Shown in pieces: positions 33,643 to 42,273 of a stretch of 53,686 bases of DNA; within the stretch, counting starts at the first letter, position 1, and each line of letters opens with the position of its first letter. The stretch is from Terrisporobacter othiniensis (lineage in GTDB: Bacteria > Bacillota > Clostridia > Peptostreptococcales > Peptostreptococcaceae): contig NZ_JWHR01000110.1 of NCBI RefSeq assembly GCF_000808015.1, forward strand, positions 1-53,686, read 5' to 3'. The notes below the pieces were generated by a model. It was not told the origin of the DNA, did not search any database, and worked only from the letters and a program-made list of their open reading frames with translations. The position numbers and the translations under genes were made by a program.

Positions 33643-34572
33643 ATGATTATTATAAATTCTTTAAATGAAATAGAAAGTTTTGATAAAAGTGTTGTCACTA
33701 TAGGTAAATTTGACGGTATTCATAAAGGGCATGAAATACTTATAGAAAAAGCTGTTGATTATTCAAAAAGAGAAAAATTAACAAGTATAGTTTTTACATT
33801 TAAAAATAGCCCTATAAGTTATTTTTCTAATATTATAACAAGAGAAATAATTACAGAAGTTGAAAAAATGAATAAGCTTGAGGCATTAGGTGTAGACGTA
33901 ACTATAGATATACCTTTTAACAAAGATATGGCAGAGATATCTGCTGAAGATTTTGTAAAAGAAATACTAGTCAATAAGCTATGTGCAAAAAAACTGGTTA
34001 TAGGTCATGATTTTGCTTTTGCAAAAAATAGAGAAGGTACTCCACCAGTATTAAAAATACTAGGGAAAAAATATGGATTTGATGTAGAGGTAATTGCTCC
34101 TGTAATTATTAATAACATAAGAGTAAGCAGTACTCATGTAAAAGATTTAATATATGCAGGTAGAGTTGATGAAGTAAAGAGTTATTTAGGAAGAAACTAT
34201 ACAATTGAAGGTATGGTAATTCAGGCAAAACAGCTAGGTAGAACTTTAGGATTTCCAACTGCAAACCTTAAATTACAAGAAAATCTTATTATACCTAAAA
34301 GAGGGATATATGCTACAAAGGTACATATTGGAAATGAAGTGTACGTAGGTGCTACAAATATCGGTTATAATCCTACAGTAAATGGAGAAAAAATGTCAGT
34401 AGAAACAAATATATTGCAATTTGACAAAGATATTTATGGCAAAACTATAAAACTTGAGTTTTTGGAAAGAATAAGAGATGAAAAGAAGTTTAAAGATTTA
34501 AACGAATTAAAAATACAATTGAAGATGGATACTAATTATATATATAAAAAGTATATTTGCAAAAGTAGCTAA
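33643..34572 (+). CDS. ribF: Bifunctional riboflavin kinase/FAD synthetase RibF
   Basis: A 309-residue enzyme that makes FMN from riboflavin and FAD from FMN. The N-terminal nucleotidyltransferase half has GKFDGIHKGHEIL and VSSTHVKDLIYAGRVDEVKSYLGRNY. The C-terminal riboflavin kinase half has GRTLGFPTANL, GIYATKV and GYNPTVNGEKMSVETNIL. It is the last gene of the operon. No FMN riboswitch is visible in the 24-nt gap before it, and no terminator follows. The rpsO promoter appears to overlap its last codons. Confidence 0.96.
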   Translation: MIIINSLNEIESFDKSVVTIGKFDGIHKGHEILIEKAVDYSKREKLTSIVFTFKNSPISYFSNIITREIITEVEKMNKLEALGVDVTIDIPFNKDMAEISAEDFVKEILVNKLCAKKLVIGHDFAFAKNREGTPPVLKILGKKYGFDVEVIAPVIINNIRVSSTHVKDLIYAGRVDEVKSYLGRNYTIEGMVIQAKQLGRTLGFPTANLKLQENLIIPKRGIYATKVHIGNEVYVGATNIGYNPTVNGEKMSVETNILQFDKDIYGKTIKLEFLERIRDEKKFKDLNELKIQLKMDTNYIYKKYICKSS

Positions 34573-34585
34573 GTTATGATAAAAT
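34557..34585 (+). promoter_or_regulatory. Candidate rpsO promoter
   Basis: TTGCAA (34557-34562), 17 nt, TAAAAT (34580-34585), overlapping the ribF stop codon. The predicted start near 34592 falls immediately before the rpsO leader hairpin. Confidence 0.55.
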
Positions 34586-34591
34586 AATCAA

Positions 34592-34673
34592 AGTAACCAT
34601 TACTCGGCATATGAATACTCCAATCAATGCTTAGTAAATGGCGATTATATTAAAATATTTGGAGGTATATCAA
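34592..34673 (+). ncRNA. Putative S15 autoregulatory leader of rpsO
   Basis: CCATTACTCGGCA (34597-34609) pairs with TGCTTAGTAAATGG (34628-34641), with one bulge and one mismatch, around an 18-nt loop. It precedes the Shine-Dalgarno GGAGG at 34661-34665. Ribosomal S15 represses its own mRNA through structured leaders of several unrelated designs in different bacteria. Position and structure suggest such a device here, but I cannot match it to a named class. Confidence 0.5.
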
Positions 34674-34928
34674 ATGAATAAAACAGAAATAATAAGAGAA
34701 TTTGGAAGAAAAGAAGGAGATACTGGTTCTCCAGAAGTTCAAATAGCTTTATTAACAGCTAGAATAAACGAATTAAACGAGCATTTAAAAGTTCACAAAA
34801 AAGACCACCATTCAAGAAGAGGATTATTAAAAATGGTTGGTAGAAGAAGAAACTTATTAGCTTACTTAAAAGAAAAAGACTTAGAAGGTTACAGAGCATT
34901 AATAGCTAAATTAGGATTAAGAAAATAA
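34674..34928 (+). CDS. rpsO: Ribosomal protein S15
   Basis: Small-subunit protein of 84 residues that binds the 16S rRNA central domain. Typical sequence: [47 protein letters not shown], then [11 protein letters not shown] and [12 protein letters not shown] 34674 is used, with GGAGGTATATCAA directly upstream; the frame is open to 34638 but those codons fall inside the leader. It is the usual neighbour of pnp, here separated by degV. Confidence 0.97.
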   Translation: MNKTEIIREFGRKEGDTGSPEVQIALLTARINELNEHLKVHKKDHHSRRGLLKMVGRRRNLLAYLKEKDLEGYRALIAKLGLRK

Positions 34929-34944
34929 TCTTATTACTTTATTT

Positions 34945-34980
34945 AAAAAGCAGGTATACTTATAGTACCTGCTTTTTTGT
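34945..34980 (+). terminator. Intrinsic terminator after rpsO
   Basis: Stem AAAAAGCAGGTA (34945-34956) with TACCTGCTTTTT (34966-34977), a short loop, and T6. Confidence 0.92.
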
Positions 34981-35026
34981 ATTAATAAAAAAGTGAATAA
35001 TTAATTTCTATGAGGGGGCAGTAGCC

Positions 35027-35869
35027 ATGAATATTAAGATATTATGCGACAGTATGTGCGACATTCCTGAGGAAATATTAAAAAAAGACTTTTTAGAAAT
35101 GATTCCGCTTACTATCAATATAAATGGGAAAGAATATAAAGATGGCATAGATTTTACTAAAGTAGAATTTTATAATATTTTAGAAAGTAATGAAACTTTA
35201 CCTAAAACATCTCAAGTTACATATATTCAATTCAAAGAAGCTTTTGAAAAATATGTAAATGAAGGTTATGATGTAATTTGTTTGACAGGTTCATCAAAAA
35301 CTTCAGGCACATATCAAAGTGCAACTATGGCCAAAAATGATGTTGATGGGAATATATATATTTTTGATACATTATTTTTATCTCTAGGAAGTGGTCAATA
35401 TGTAATTAAAGCTTGTGAATTAGTAGAAGAAAGTAATTTGAGTGCTTCTGAAATAGTTGATGAACTAGAAAATATTAGAGAAAGTGTCAATTTATTTTTT
35501 GTACCATTTACATTAAACTATTTGAAAGAGAGTGGAAGATTGCCAAGTGTGGTATCTTTTGTAGGAAATATGTTAAATATAAAACCTATATGTACCATGG
35601 AAGATGGAAAAAATAAAATAGTAACAAAAGTTAGAGGATCTAGACAAGTTGCCTCTAAATTGGTAGATATGATTTTAGAAGCTAATGGCAATGATTTAGA
35701 ATCTAAAATTATTACAATAGGATATGGTTCCAATGAATCAGATTTTGAAAAGCTTAAAGAAGAAGTTGCTAAAAGAATAAAGGCAAAGAAAATCTTTATT
35801 ACTAGAGGTGGATCTTGTATATGTGCTCATACAGGGCCAGAAATTTTGGCAGTAAGTTCTTCCAATTAG
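35027..35869 (+). CDS. DegV family fatty-acid-binding protein
   Basis: A 280-residue DegV/EDD-fold protein. Members (FakB) bind fatty acids and present them to the kinase FakA for phospholipid synthesis. Motifs: KILCDSMCDIPEE at the N-terminus, the TSQVTYIQFKEAF loop, CLTGSSKTSGTYQSA, NLFFVPFTLNYLKESGR (the conserved LxYLKxGGR-like segment), and a final ICAHTGPEILAV. No fakA is in the window and the lipid specificity is unknown. It is monocistronic between rpsO and pnp, an insertion compared with the usual rpsO-pnp order. Confidence 0.9.
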   Translation: MNIKILCDSMCDIPEEILKKDFLEMIPLTININGKEYKDGIDFTKVEFYNILESNETLPKTSQVTYIQFKEAFEKYVNEGYDVICLTGSSKTSGTYQSATMAKNDVDGNIYIFDTLFLSLGSGQYVIKACELVEESNLSASEIVDELENIRESVNLFFVPFTLNYLKESGRLPSVVSFVGNMLNIKPICTMEDGKNKIVTKVRGSRQVASKLVDMILEANGNDLESKIITIGYGSNESDFEKLKEEVAKRIKAKKIFITRGGSCICAHTGPEILAVSSSN

Positions 35870-36002
35870 TTAATAAATAAGAAGACATACTAAAACGCTA
35901 ATTCTTTACATTGTATAATTATATTGTTAATTAGTAGTAATTTTGTTAATATAGTACATAGAAGAAATAGTGGTTTTAGTATAAGAGGAGGTACAAGCAT
36001 TA

Positions 36003-38108
36003 ATGTTTGAACATAAAATTTTCACAATGGATTTAGCAGGAAGAGAGCTTTCTGTTGAAATAGGAAAAATTGCACAGCTTGCAAGCGGTAGTGCAATACT
36101 TAGATATGGTGAGACTATGGTTATGGTTAACGTATCTAAATCAGCTCAACCAAGAGAGGGAGTAGATTTCTTCCCACTAAGTGTTGATTATGAAGAAAAA
36201 TTATATTCAGTTGGTAAAATACCAGGTGGATTCTTAAAAAGAGAGGGTAAACCATCAGAAAAAGCTATACTTACATCAAGACTTATAGATAGACCTATAA
36301 GACCTTTATTCCCAAAGACTTTTAGAAATGATGTACAAGTAGTAGCTACAGTTTTATCTGTAGATCAAGACTGTACTCCTGATATAGTTTCTATGATAGG
36401 TTCATCAGTTGCTTTATCAATATCTGAAATACCTTTCAACGGTCCAACAGGTTCTGTATGTATAGGTTTAGTTGATGGAGCATTAGTTGTAAATCCTACA
36501 GCAGAAGAAAGAGAAAAAAGTGAACTACACTTAGTAGTTTCAGGAACTAAAGAAGCAGTAATGATGGTTGAAGCTGGAGCTAATGAAGTACCAGAGTCAT
36601 TAATGCTTGAAGCAATATTAAAAGCTCATGAAGAAATTAAGAAAATAGTTGAATTTATAGAACAAATCCAATCTGAAGTTGGAAAAGAAAAAATGGAATT
36701 TGTTGAAACTAAACCAAATGCTGAGATAGAGGCTAAAGTTAGAGAAATAGCTACTGAAGGTATGAAAGAAGCTGTTAGAGTTGTTGAAAAGCTTGAAAGA
36801 CAAGAAGCTATGGATGCTGTTAAAGAACAAACTATAAATAGTTTTGATGAAGAAACTTTAGAAGAGTTTGGAAATGATATACTTGCTACTTTAGATTCTA
36901 TAATAAAAGAAGAAGTTAGAAAAGCTATAGTACATGAAGGTAGAAGACCAGATACTAGAAAAACTGATGAAATAAGACCAATATGGTGTGATCATGGATT
37001 TATACCAAGAGCTCATGGTTCAGGATTATTCACAAGAGGACAAACTCAAGTAATGACTGTAACAACTTTAGGAGCTTTAGGTGATGTTCAAATATTAGAT
37101 GGACTTGACGAAGAAGAAAACAAGAGATATATGCACCACTACAACTTCCCTGCTTACTCTGTTGGTGAAGCTAGACCATCAAGAGGTCCAGGAAGAAGAG
37201 AAATAGGTCATGGAGCTTTAGCTGAAAGAGCATTAATTCCAGTAATACCTTCAAAAGAAGAATTCCCTTATGCTATAAGACTTGTGTCAGAAGTATTAAG
37301 TTCAAATGGTTCTACATCTCAAGGTTCTGTTTGTGGGTCTACATTATCTTTATTAGATGCAGGTGTACCTTTAAAAGATATGGTTGCAGGTATTGCAATG
37401 GGACTTATAGAACACGATGGGAAAATGGCTATACTTTCAGATATACAAGGTATGGAAGATCATTTAGGTGATATGGACTTTAAAGTTGCTGGTACTGAAA
37501 AAGGTATAACTGCTATACAAATGGATATAAAAATAGCTGGCATAGATGAAGAAGTATTAACAAGAGCTTTAGCTCAAGCTAGAGTTGGTAGACTTCATAT
37601 CTTAAATGAGATGAAAAAATGTATAGATAAGCCAAATGAAGAATTATCTAAATATGCACCAAAAATAGTTACTATGAGAATAAATCCAGATAAGATAAGA
37701 GATGTTATCGGAGCTGGTGGTAAAGTAATAACTAAGATAATAGATGAGACTGGTGTTAAAATAGATATAGAACAAGATGGTGAAGTATTCATAGCTGGTA
37801 TAGATATGGATATGATTAGACTTGCTCAACAAAAAATATCTGATATAGTAGCAGAAGTAGAGTTAAATGAAATATATAAAGGTAAAGTAACAAGAGTAGT
37901 TAACTTTGGAGCTTTCGTTGAATTACTTCCAGGAAAAGAAGGATTACTTCGTATAGGAAACATAGCACACGAAAGAATAGAAAAAGTTGAAGATGTATTA
38001 AACGTTGGAGATGAAGTAGAAGTTAAGGTTACTGAAATAGATGATAAAGGTAGAGTAAATTTATCTAGAAAAGTGTTACTACCTAGACCAGAGAGAAAAA
38101 ATAAATAA
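36003..38108 (+). CDS. pnp: Polynucleotide phosphorylase
   Basis: 3'-5' phosphorolytic exoribonuclease of 701 residues, forming a trimer. Two RNase PH domains (about 10-210 and 310-530), the second with [13 protein letters not shown] and the catalytic-core [23 protein letters not shown] domain has [11 protein letters not shown] near 570, and an S1 domain ([25 protein letters not shown]) spans roughly 625-695. AGAGGAGGT lies upstream. It precedes the ylxY-mlpA-ymxH cluster as in Bacillus. Confidence 0.98.
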   Translation: MFEHKIFTMDLAGRELSVEIGKIAQLASGSAILRYGETMVMVNVSKSAQPREGVDFFPLSVDYEEKLYSVGKIPGGFLKREGKPSEKAILTSRLIDRPIRPLFPKTFRNDVQVVATVLSVDQDCTPDIVSMIGSSVALSISEIPFNGPTGSVCIGLVDGALVVNPTAEEREKSELHLVVSGTKEAVMMVEAGANEVPESLMLEAILKAHEEIKKIVEFIEQIQSEVGKEKMEFVETKPNAEIEAKVREIATEGMKEAVRVVEKLERQEAMDAVKEQTINSFDEETLEEFGNDILATLDSIIKEEVRKAIVHEGRRPDTRKTDEIRPIWCDHGFIPRAHGSGLFTRGQTQVMTVTTLGALGDVQILDGLDEEENKRYMHHYNFPAYSVGEARPSRGPGRREIGHGALAERALIPVIPSKEEFPYAIRLVSEVLSSNGSTSQGSVCGSTLSLLDAGVPLKDMVAGIAMGLIEHDGKMAILSDIQGMEDHLGDMDFKVAGTEKGITAIQMDIKIAGIDEEVLTRALAQARVGRLHILNEMKKCIDKPNEELSKYAPKIVTMRINPDKIRDVIGAGGKVITKIIDETGVKIDIEQDGEVFIAGIDMDMIRLAQQKISDIVAEVELNEIYKGKVTRVVNFGAFVELLPGKEGLLRIGNIAHERIEKVEDVLNVGDEVEVKVTEIDDKGRVNLSRKVLLPRPERKNK

Positions 38109-38130
38109 TAATTAATTTATAAAATAAGGG

Positions 38131-38157
38131 AACGAGACATAGTCTCGTTTTTTTTAT
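38131..38157 (+). terminator. Intrinsic terminator after pnp
   Basis: Perfect stem AACGAGAC / GTCTCGTT with a three-base loop and eight T. Confidence 0.9.
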
Positions 38158-38198
38158 TTTATAAATTTTTATTTTATAAATTAATTATTTGAAAATAT

Positions 38199-38396
38199 GA
38201 ATTGAATTTTAAGCAACATATTTGTCTGAAGCGTGAGCAAAGACATAATGTTGGCGCTATGAAAGAATTGAATTTTAAGCAACATATTTGTCTGAAGCGT
38301 GAGCAAAGATATAATGTTGGCGCTATGAAAGAATTGAATTTTAAGCAACATATTTGTCTGAAGTGTTATGCAAAGATATATCGTTGGCATGATATT
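38199..38396 (+). repeat. 66-bp tandem repeat, three copies
   Basis: Units start at 38199, 38265 and 38331 with GAATTGAATTTTAAGCAACA. Copies 1 and 2 differ at a single base; copy 3 diverges in its second half. The unit length is a multiple of three, so it leaves a 67-codon frame open on the + strand and a 75-codon frame on the - strand, both without a Shine-Dalgarno; I treat both as spurious. There are no spacers, so it is not CRISPR. A related single copy lies at 40626-40665. The rest of the 384-nt pnp-ylxY gap holds only the pnp terminator. Confidence 0.9.
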
Positions 38397-38491
38397 TTTA
38401 GATAACAAATCCTATTCCTAAGAATAAATTATAAGTTGTAATAATAAACTTAAAATAAGAAATAATTTGTACATATTAGGAGGAAACCCAT

Positions 38492-39241
38492 ATGATAATG
38501 ATGGTGCTAAACAAAGGTAAATTAAAAAAAATAATAATTTTTATTCTAATCATTGTGCTTATAGCATGTGGAATTACATTTACGCTTAAGAAGAATCAAT
38601 CAACCCCAAGTATTAATATTTTAGATCTGGCCAAAGCCCCCTATACTCAGGGGACAAAAAAAGATAGTGGCTATGTTGCACTAACCTGTAACGTAGATCT
38701 GGGGTGGGAAGATGAGTATGTAATATCTATTTTGGAAACTTTAAAAAAGGAAAATGTTCATATTACTTTTAATGTGACGGGTAAGTGGGCCGAGAATAAA
38801 AAGGACTTGCTTTTGAGGATTAAAAAAGAAGGCCATGAAATAGGAAATCATGGATACAAGCATTTAGATTATGCTAATTTGTCTTACGATGATAATTACA
38901 ATCAAATAAGTACTTCTAAAAAAATAATTGAAGATATTATAGGTGAAGAAACTAAATTTTTTCAAGCACCAGCAGGATCTTTTGGTTCAAACACAATTAA
39001 AGCAGCAGAAAAATTAAATTACATATGTTTTAAATGGGATGTGGACACTATAGATTGGCAAGATAGGGATAATCCAGAAAAAATAATTGAAAGAGTAAAA
39101 AACAAAAATATAGTAGATGGAAGTATTGTTTTAATGCATCCAACAGATGCCACAACAAAATGCTTGGATGATATTATTCAAATAATAAAAGATAAGAACT
39201 TAAAGCCAGGAAGGCTTAGTGATGTGTTTGTTGTTGATTAA
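38492..39241 (+). CDS. ylxY: YlxY-like polysaccharide deacetylase homologue, degenerate active site
   Basis: Membrane-anchored NodB-domain protein of 249 residues. One N-terminal helix (residues 10-31) is followed by an extracellular NodB domain. Motif 1, normally TFDDG, reads TCNVDLGW, so the catalytic-base and metal Asp pair is not conserved. Motif 2 keeps both histidines (NHGYKH). Motif 3 has Q for R (QAPAG), while WDVDTIDW and VLMHPTD are retained. B. subtilis YlxY, also after pnp and before mlpA, is similarly altered. It may bind glycan without deacetylating it. ATG 38492, 38498 or 38501 could each be the start; AGGAGG lies 7 nt before the first. Confidence 0.87.
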   Translation: MIMMVLNKGKLKKIIIFILIIVLIACGITFTLKKNQSTPSINILDLAKAPYTQGTKKDSGYVALTCNVDLGWEDEYVISILETLKKENVHITFNVTGKWAENKKDLLLRIKKEGHEIGNHGYKHLDYANLSYDDNYNQISTSKKIIEDIIGEETKFFQAPAGSFGSNTIKAAEKLNYICFKWDVDTIDWQDRDNPEKIIERVKNKNIVDGSIVLMHPTDATTKCLDDIIQIIKDKNLKPGRLSDVFVVD

Positions 39242-39335
39242 ATTAAGTTCCTAAACTATAATTAATACTATAAATTTTTTTAATTTATAAAAATTAAAGT
39301 GTATAATGACGTTATGTAAGAATTTGGAGGACGAT

Positions 39336-40577
39336 ATGTATAAATGTCAAACCCTAAAAAATGGGCTTACCATTGTAGGAGAAGAAATACCTTATTTAAA
39401 ATCTGTGTCTCTTGGGATTTGGATAAATACAGGATCTAGACTAGAAACACCTAAGGAAAGTGGCGTGTCTCATTTTATTGAGCATATGTTATTTAAAGGA
39501 ACTAAAAATAGAAGTGCCAAAGATATAGCAAGAGATATAGACAATATTGGAGGGCAAATAAATGCTTTTACAAATAAAGAATGTACATGTTATTATGTTC
39601 ACCTTTTAGATGAGCATATAAATATCGGTATAGATGTTTTAAGTGATATGATATTAAATTCAAACTTTAATAATAAAGATATAGATAAAGAAAGAGCAGT
39701 AATATTAGAAGAATTAAAAATGTATGAAGACTCTTTAGATGACTTATCCTATGATCTACTAGTAGAAAATATATATCCTAATGATGGTCTAGGTATGAAC
39801 ATACTTGGTAATAGAGAAACTATTAAAAGTTTAAAGAAAAAAGATATTTTAAATCATTATAATAAGTATTATGTTCCTAATAATGCGATTATATCAATTT
39901 GCGGCAATTTCAATTTTGAAGAAGTTGTAAAAGAAATAGAAAAAAAGTTTAGTAGTTGGGAAGAGAGAGAAGTAAATATTGAGGTAGAAGAAGCTGAGTT
40001 TCATTCTTGTTTTATAACTAGAAATAAAGATAGTGAACAAGTTAACATAGCAATTAACTTAAAGGCGATACCAGAAGAGAACGAGAAAGAATCATATGCT
40101 TTAGCTGTTGTAAACAATATATTTGGTGGAAGTACCAGTTCTAGATTATTCCAAAATATAAGGGAAGATAAAGGATTAGTATACTCCATATATTCATCTC
40201 AAACCTTGTATAAAAAATGTGGAGAGTTAGGAATATTTGCTAGCACCAGTGAAGAATACTTAAAAGAAGTTTACAATTTAATAATGAAAGAAATAAAAAA
40301 TATAAAAGAAAACTATGTTACAGAAGAAGAACTTAAAGAAAGTAAGGAACAGTTGAAAGGTAATTATATATTAAGCTTGGAAAGTATTAGCTCAAAAATG
40401 TTATCTAATGGTGAATCTATGCTGCTTAATAATAAAATCAAAGATGAAGATGAGATTATTGAACATATAAATAGTGTAAATATGGAACAAGTTAAAGCAA
40501 TTATTAATAAAGTATTTAATATAGAGAACTTAGGAGTATGCATAGTAGGAAAAAACGTAGAAGGTGTTCAGATATAA
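39336..40577 (+). CDS. mlpA: M16 zinc peptidase MlpA/YmxG
   Basis: Processing-peptidase-like metalloprotease of about 413 residues. The inverted zinc motif HFIEH lies at residues 46-50, in GVSHFIEHMLFKGT, with the downstream Glu in AVILEELKMYEDS. The second, non-catalytic half carries FGGSTSSRLFQNIREDKGLVYSIYS. ATG 39336 is used since GGAGG lies 6 nt upstream; the frame opens at 39306. Position between ylxY and ymxH supports the MlpA assignment; in Bacillus it affects exoenzyme production. A solitary copy of the pnp-downstream repeat follows it. Confidence 0.93.
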   Translation: MYKCQTLKNGLTIVGEEIPYLKSVSLGIWINTGSRLETPKESGVSHFIEHMLFKGTKNRSAKDIARDIDNIGGQINAFTNKECTCYYVHLLDEHINIGIDVLSDMILNSNFNNKDIDKERAVILEELKMYEDSLDDLSYDLLVENIYPNDGLGMNILGNRETIKSLKKKDILNHYNKYYVPNNAIISICGNFNFEEVVKEIEKKFSSWEEREVNIEVEEAEFHSCFITRNKDSEQVNIAINLKAIPEENEKESYALAVVNNIFGGSTSSRLFQNIREDKGLVYSIYSSQTLYKKCGELGIFASTSEEYLKEVYNLIMKEIKNIKENYVTEEELKESKEQLKGNYILSLESISSKMLSNGESMLLNNKIKDEDEIIEHINSVNMEQVKAIINKVFNIENLGVCIVGKNVEGVQI

Positions 40578-40625
40578 TTATAAAAAGTAAAGTTTAATCA
40601 AGACGATCCTTTAAATGATAATGAG

Positions 40626-40665
40626 GATATATCGTTGACGCTATGAGCAAAGCAAATTTTAAAAT
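40626..40665 (+). repeat. Solitary copy related to the 66-bp repeat
   Basis: GATATATCGTTGACGCTATG and the following AAGCAAATTTTAAA align with part of the tandem unit at 38.2 kb (GATATAATGTTGGCGCTATG, then a GAATTTTAAG stretch). It lies between mlpA and ymxH, just before the ymxH Shine-Dalgarno. Confidence 0.6.
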
Positions 40666-40682
40666 TTATCGGGGTGAAAAAT

Positions 40683-40928
40683 ATGAATTTATCTGAATTA
40701 GCTGGAAAAGAAATAGTAAACTTAGTTAGTGGAGAAAGACTTGGAGTAATTGGTGAGTGCGATATTATAATAGATGAAACTACAGGTAAAATATTAGCAC
40801 TATCCATACCAAGAGAAAGAGGATTTTTTGGTATAAGAAGGGATAGAGGAGATTTAGAAATTCCGTGGAGGAATGTAAAAAAAATTGGCAATGATATGAT
40901 AATCATTGAATACGATGGTATATATTAG
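40683..40928 (+). CDS. ymxH: YlmC/YmxH PRC-barrel sporulation protein
   Basis: An 81-residue PRC-barrel protein of the YlmC/YmxH family, linked to sporulation. Pattern: MNLSELAGKEIVNLVSGERLGVIGECDIIID, then GKILALSIP, FFGIRRDRGDLEIPWRNVKKIGNDMIII. ATG 40683 is chosen over GTG 40674, since CGGGGTG sits 7 nt before it. It is followed after 9 nt by the aspartokinase, as in the Bacillus ymxH-dap cluster. Confidence 0.92.
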   Translation: MNLSELAGKEIVNLVSGERLGVIGECDIIIDETTGKILALSIPRERGFFGIRRDRGDLEIPWRNVKKIGNDMIIIEYDGIY

Positions 40929-40937
40929 GAGGCATAT

Positions 40938-42146
40938 ATGGGGATTTTAGTACAAAAATTTGGTGGTACATCAGTAGCATCAGTTGAAAAAATGAATGAA
41001 GTATGTAATATAATAGAACAGTATAAAAAAAAGGGGAACGACTTAGTAATAGTAGTATCAGCCATGGGAAGAAAAGGAGAACCCTATGCGACTGATACAC
41101 TAATAAATTTATGTACTAATGTTAACAAGAAAACTAAAAAACGAGAACTTGACTTAATAATGTCTTGTGGAGAAATAATATCAGGAACCATACTAACTTC
41201 AATGTTAGAAGGAAGGGGAATACCAGCTGTATTTCTAACAGGAATGCAAGCAGGAGTAATAACAACTAAAGTTTTTTCAAACTCAAAAATAAAAGAAATA
41301 AATCCGACGAGAATTCAACGAGAATTAGATGAAGGTAAAGTAGTTGTGATAGCAGGTTTCCAAGGAGGCACAGAAGATGGAGAAGTTACAACTTTAGGAA
41401 GAGGAGGTAGCGATACATCTGCAGTTGCCATAGGAAAAGCTCTAGGATGTGAAACTGTACAAATTTATACAGATGTAGATGGTATAATGACTGCAGATCC
41501 AAGAATAGAGCCATCAGCAAAAATACTTGATTACTGTGATTATGAAGAAGTATTCCAAATGGCAGAAAAGGGAGCCAAAGTTATTCACCCAAGAGCAGTG
41601 GAACTTGCGAAGAATGGGGATATTGTTTTAGAAATAAAAAATACCTTGAATCCTACATGTAAAGGTACTAGAATTGGTTTAACTCGTTGTGTTGTAGGCG
41701 ATTATGAAGATTTCCAATCTAGATTTATGACATCGGTAGCTCATAAAGATAATATAGCTCAAGTTAAAGTAAGGTCCTCTGAAGAGTTATTTTCAAAAAT
41801 ATTAAATGAAATGGAAGAAAAATATATCAACTTAGATATGATAAACTTCTTTACAGAAGAAAAGGCATTTGCCCTAGATCAAAATAATATTTCTATAGTA
41901 GAAAAAATTTTGCAAAAATACGATGTAAAATATGATATTAGAAGACAATGTGCAAAAGTAACTCTAATTGGTTCAAAAGTTACAGAAACTCCTGGTGTTA
42001 TTGCAAAAGTAGTGAGAGCTTTATCAAAGGCAGGTATTACTCTTTTACAATCATCAGACTCGTATACATCTCTTACTTGCTTAGTAAAAGAAGAGGATAT
42101 GATAGAAACTGTTCATGCGATTCACAAGGAATTCTCAAATCAATAG
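40938..42146 (+). CDS. dapG: Aspartate kinase
   Basis: Monofunctional aspartokinase of 402 residues, the first step to lysine, threonine, methionine and diaminopimelate. The ATP/Asp domain has LVQKFGGTSVAS, GRGGSDTSAVAIG and YTDVDGIMTADPR. Two ACT domains occupy residues 265-402 (VKVRSSEELFSKIL; TLIGSKVTETPGVIAKV), implying amino-acid feedback. It is called DapG from its ymxH-dapG-tepA neighbourhood; the symbol is less certain than the enzyme. No lysine riboswitch is possible, since the gap to ymxH is 9 nt. asd, dapA, spoVFA and spoVFB are not next to it. Confidence 0.92.
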   Translation: MGILVQKFGGTSVASVEKMNEVCNIIEQYKKKGNDLVIVVSAMGRKGEPYATDTLINLCTNVNKKTKKRELDLIMSCGEIISGTILTSMLEGRGIPAVFLTGMQAGVITTKVFSNSKIKEINPTRIQRELDEGKVVVIAGFQGGTEDGEVTTLGRGGSDTSAVAIGKALGCETVQIYTDVDGIMTADPRIEPSAKILDYCDYEEVFQMAEKGAKVIHPRAVELAKNGDIVLEIKNTLNPTCKGTRIGLTRCVVGDYEDFQSRFMTSVAHKDNIAQVKVRSSEELFSKILNEMEEKYINLDMINFFTEEKAFALDQNNISIVEKILQKYDVKYDIRRQCAKVTLIGSKVTETPGVIAKVVRALSKAGITLLQSSDSYTSLTCLVKEEDMIETVHAIHKEFSNQ

Positions 42147-42153
42147 CAAACCC

Positions 42154-42186
42154 AAAAAGCAAGATATATTGTATCTTGCTTTTTAG
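42154..42186 (+). terminator. Intrinsic terminator after aspartokinase
   Basis: Thirteen-bp stem AAAAAGCAAGATA / TATCTTGCTTTTT with a five-base loop. Confidence 0.9.
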
Positions 42187-42273
42187 CGTGGAAAACTTGG
42201 TATAAGAAAGTTAAGAATTATTTCATACTCATTGGGAAACATAAAATTAAATATATTATATGAGGTGAAATAA

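Noticed and set aside
33600..33645. FMN riboswitch before ribF
   Set aside because: The gap to truB is 24 nt, too short for an aptamer.
38199..38396. CRISPR-like array
   Set aside because: The repeats are contiguous with no spacers, the unit is 66 bp, and no cas genes are nearby.
38181..38408. Overlapping 67- and 75-codon frames on both strands in the pnp-ylxY gap
   Set aside because: They exist only because the 66-bp tandem unit is a multiple of three and lacks stops. There is no Shine-Dalgarno and the peptides are repeats of one another.
40600..40940. Lysine riboswitch controlling aspartokinase
   Set aside because: Only 9 nt separate ymxH from the kinase, and the region before ymxH holds a repeat remnant rather than a lysine-aptamer structure.
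41948..42205. 85-codon frame at the end of the aspartokinase gene
   Set aside because: It is out of frame inside a well-conserved ACT domain, has no Shine-Dalgarno, and has no plausible product.
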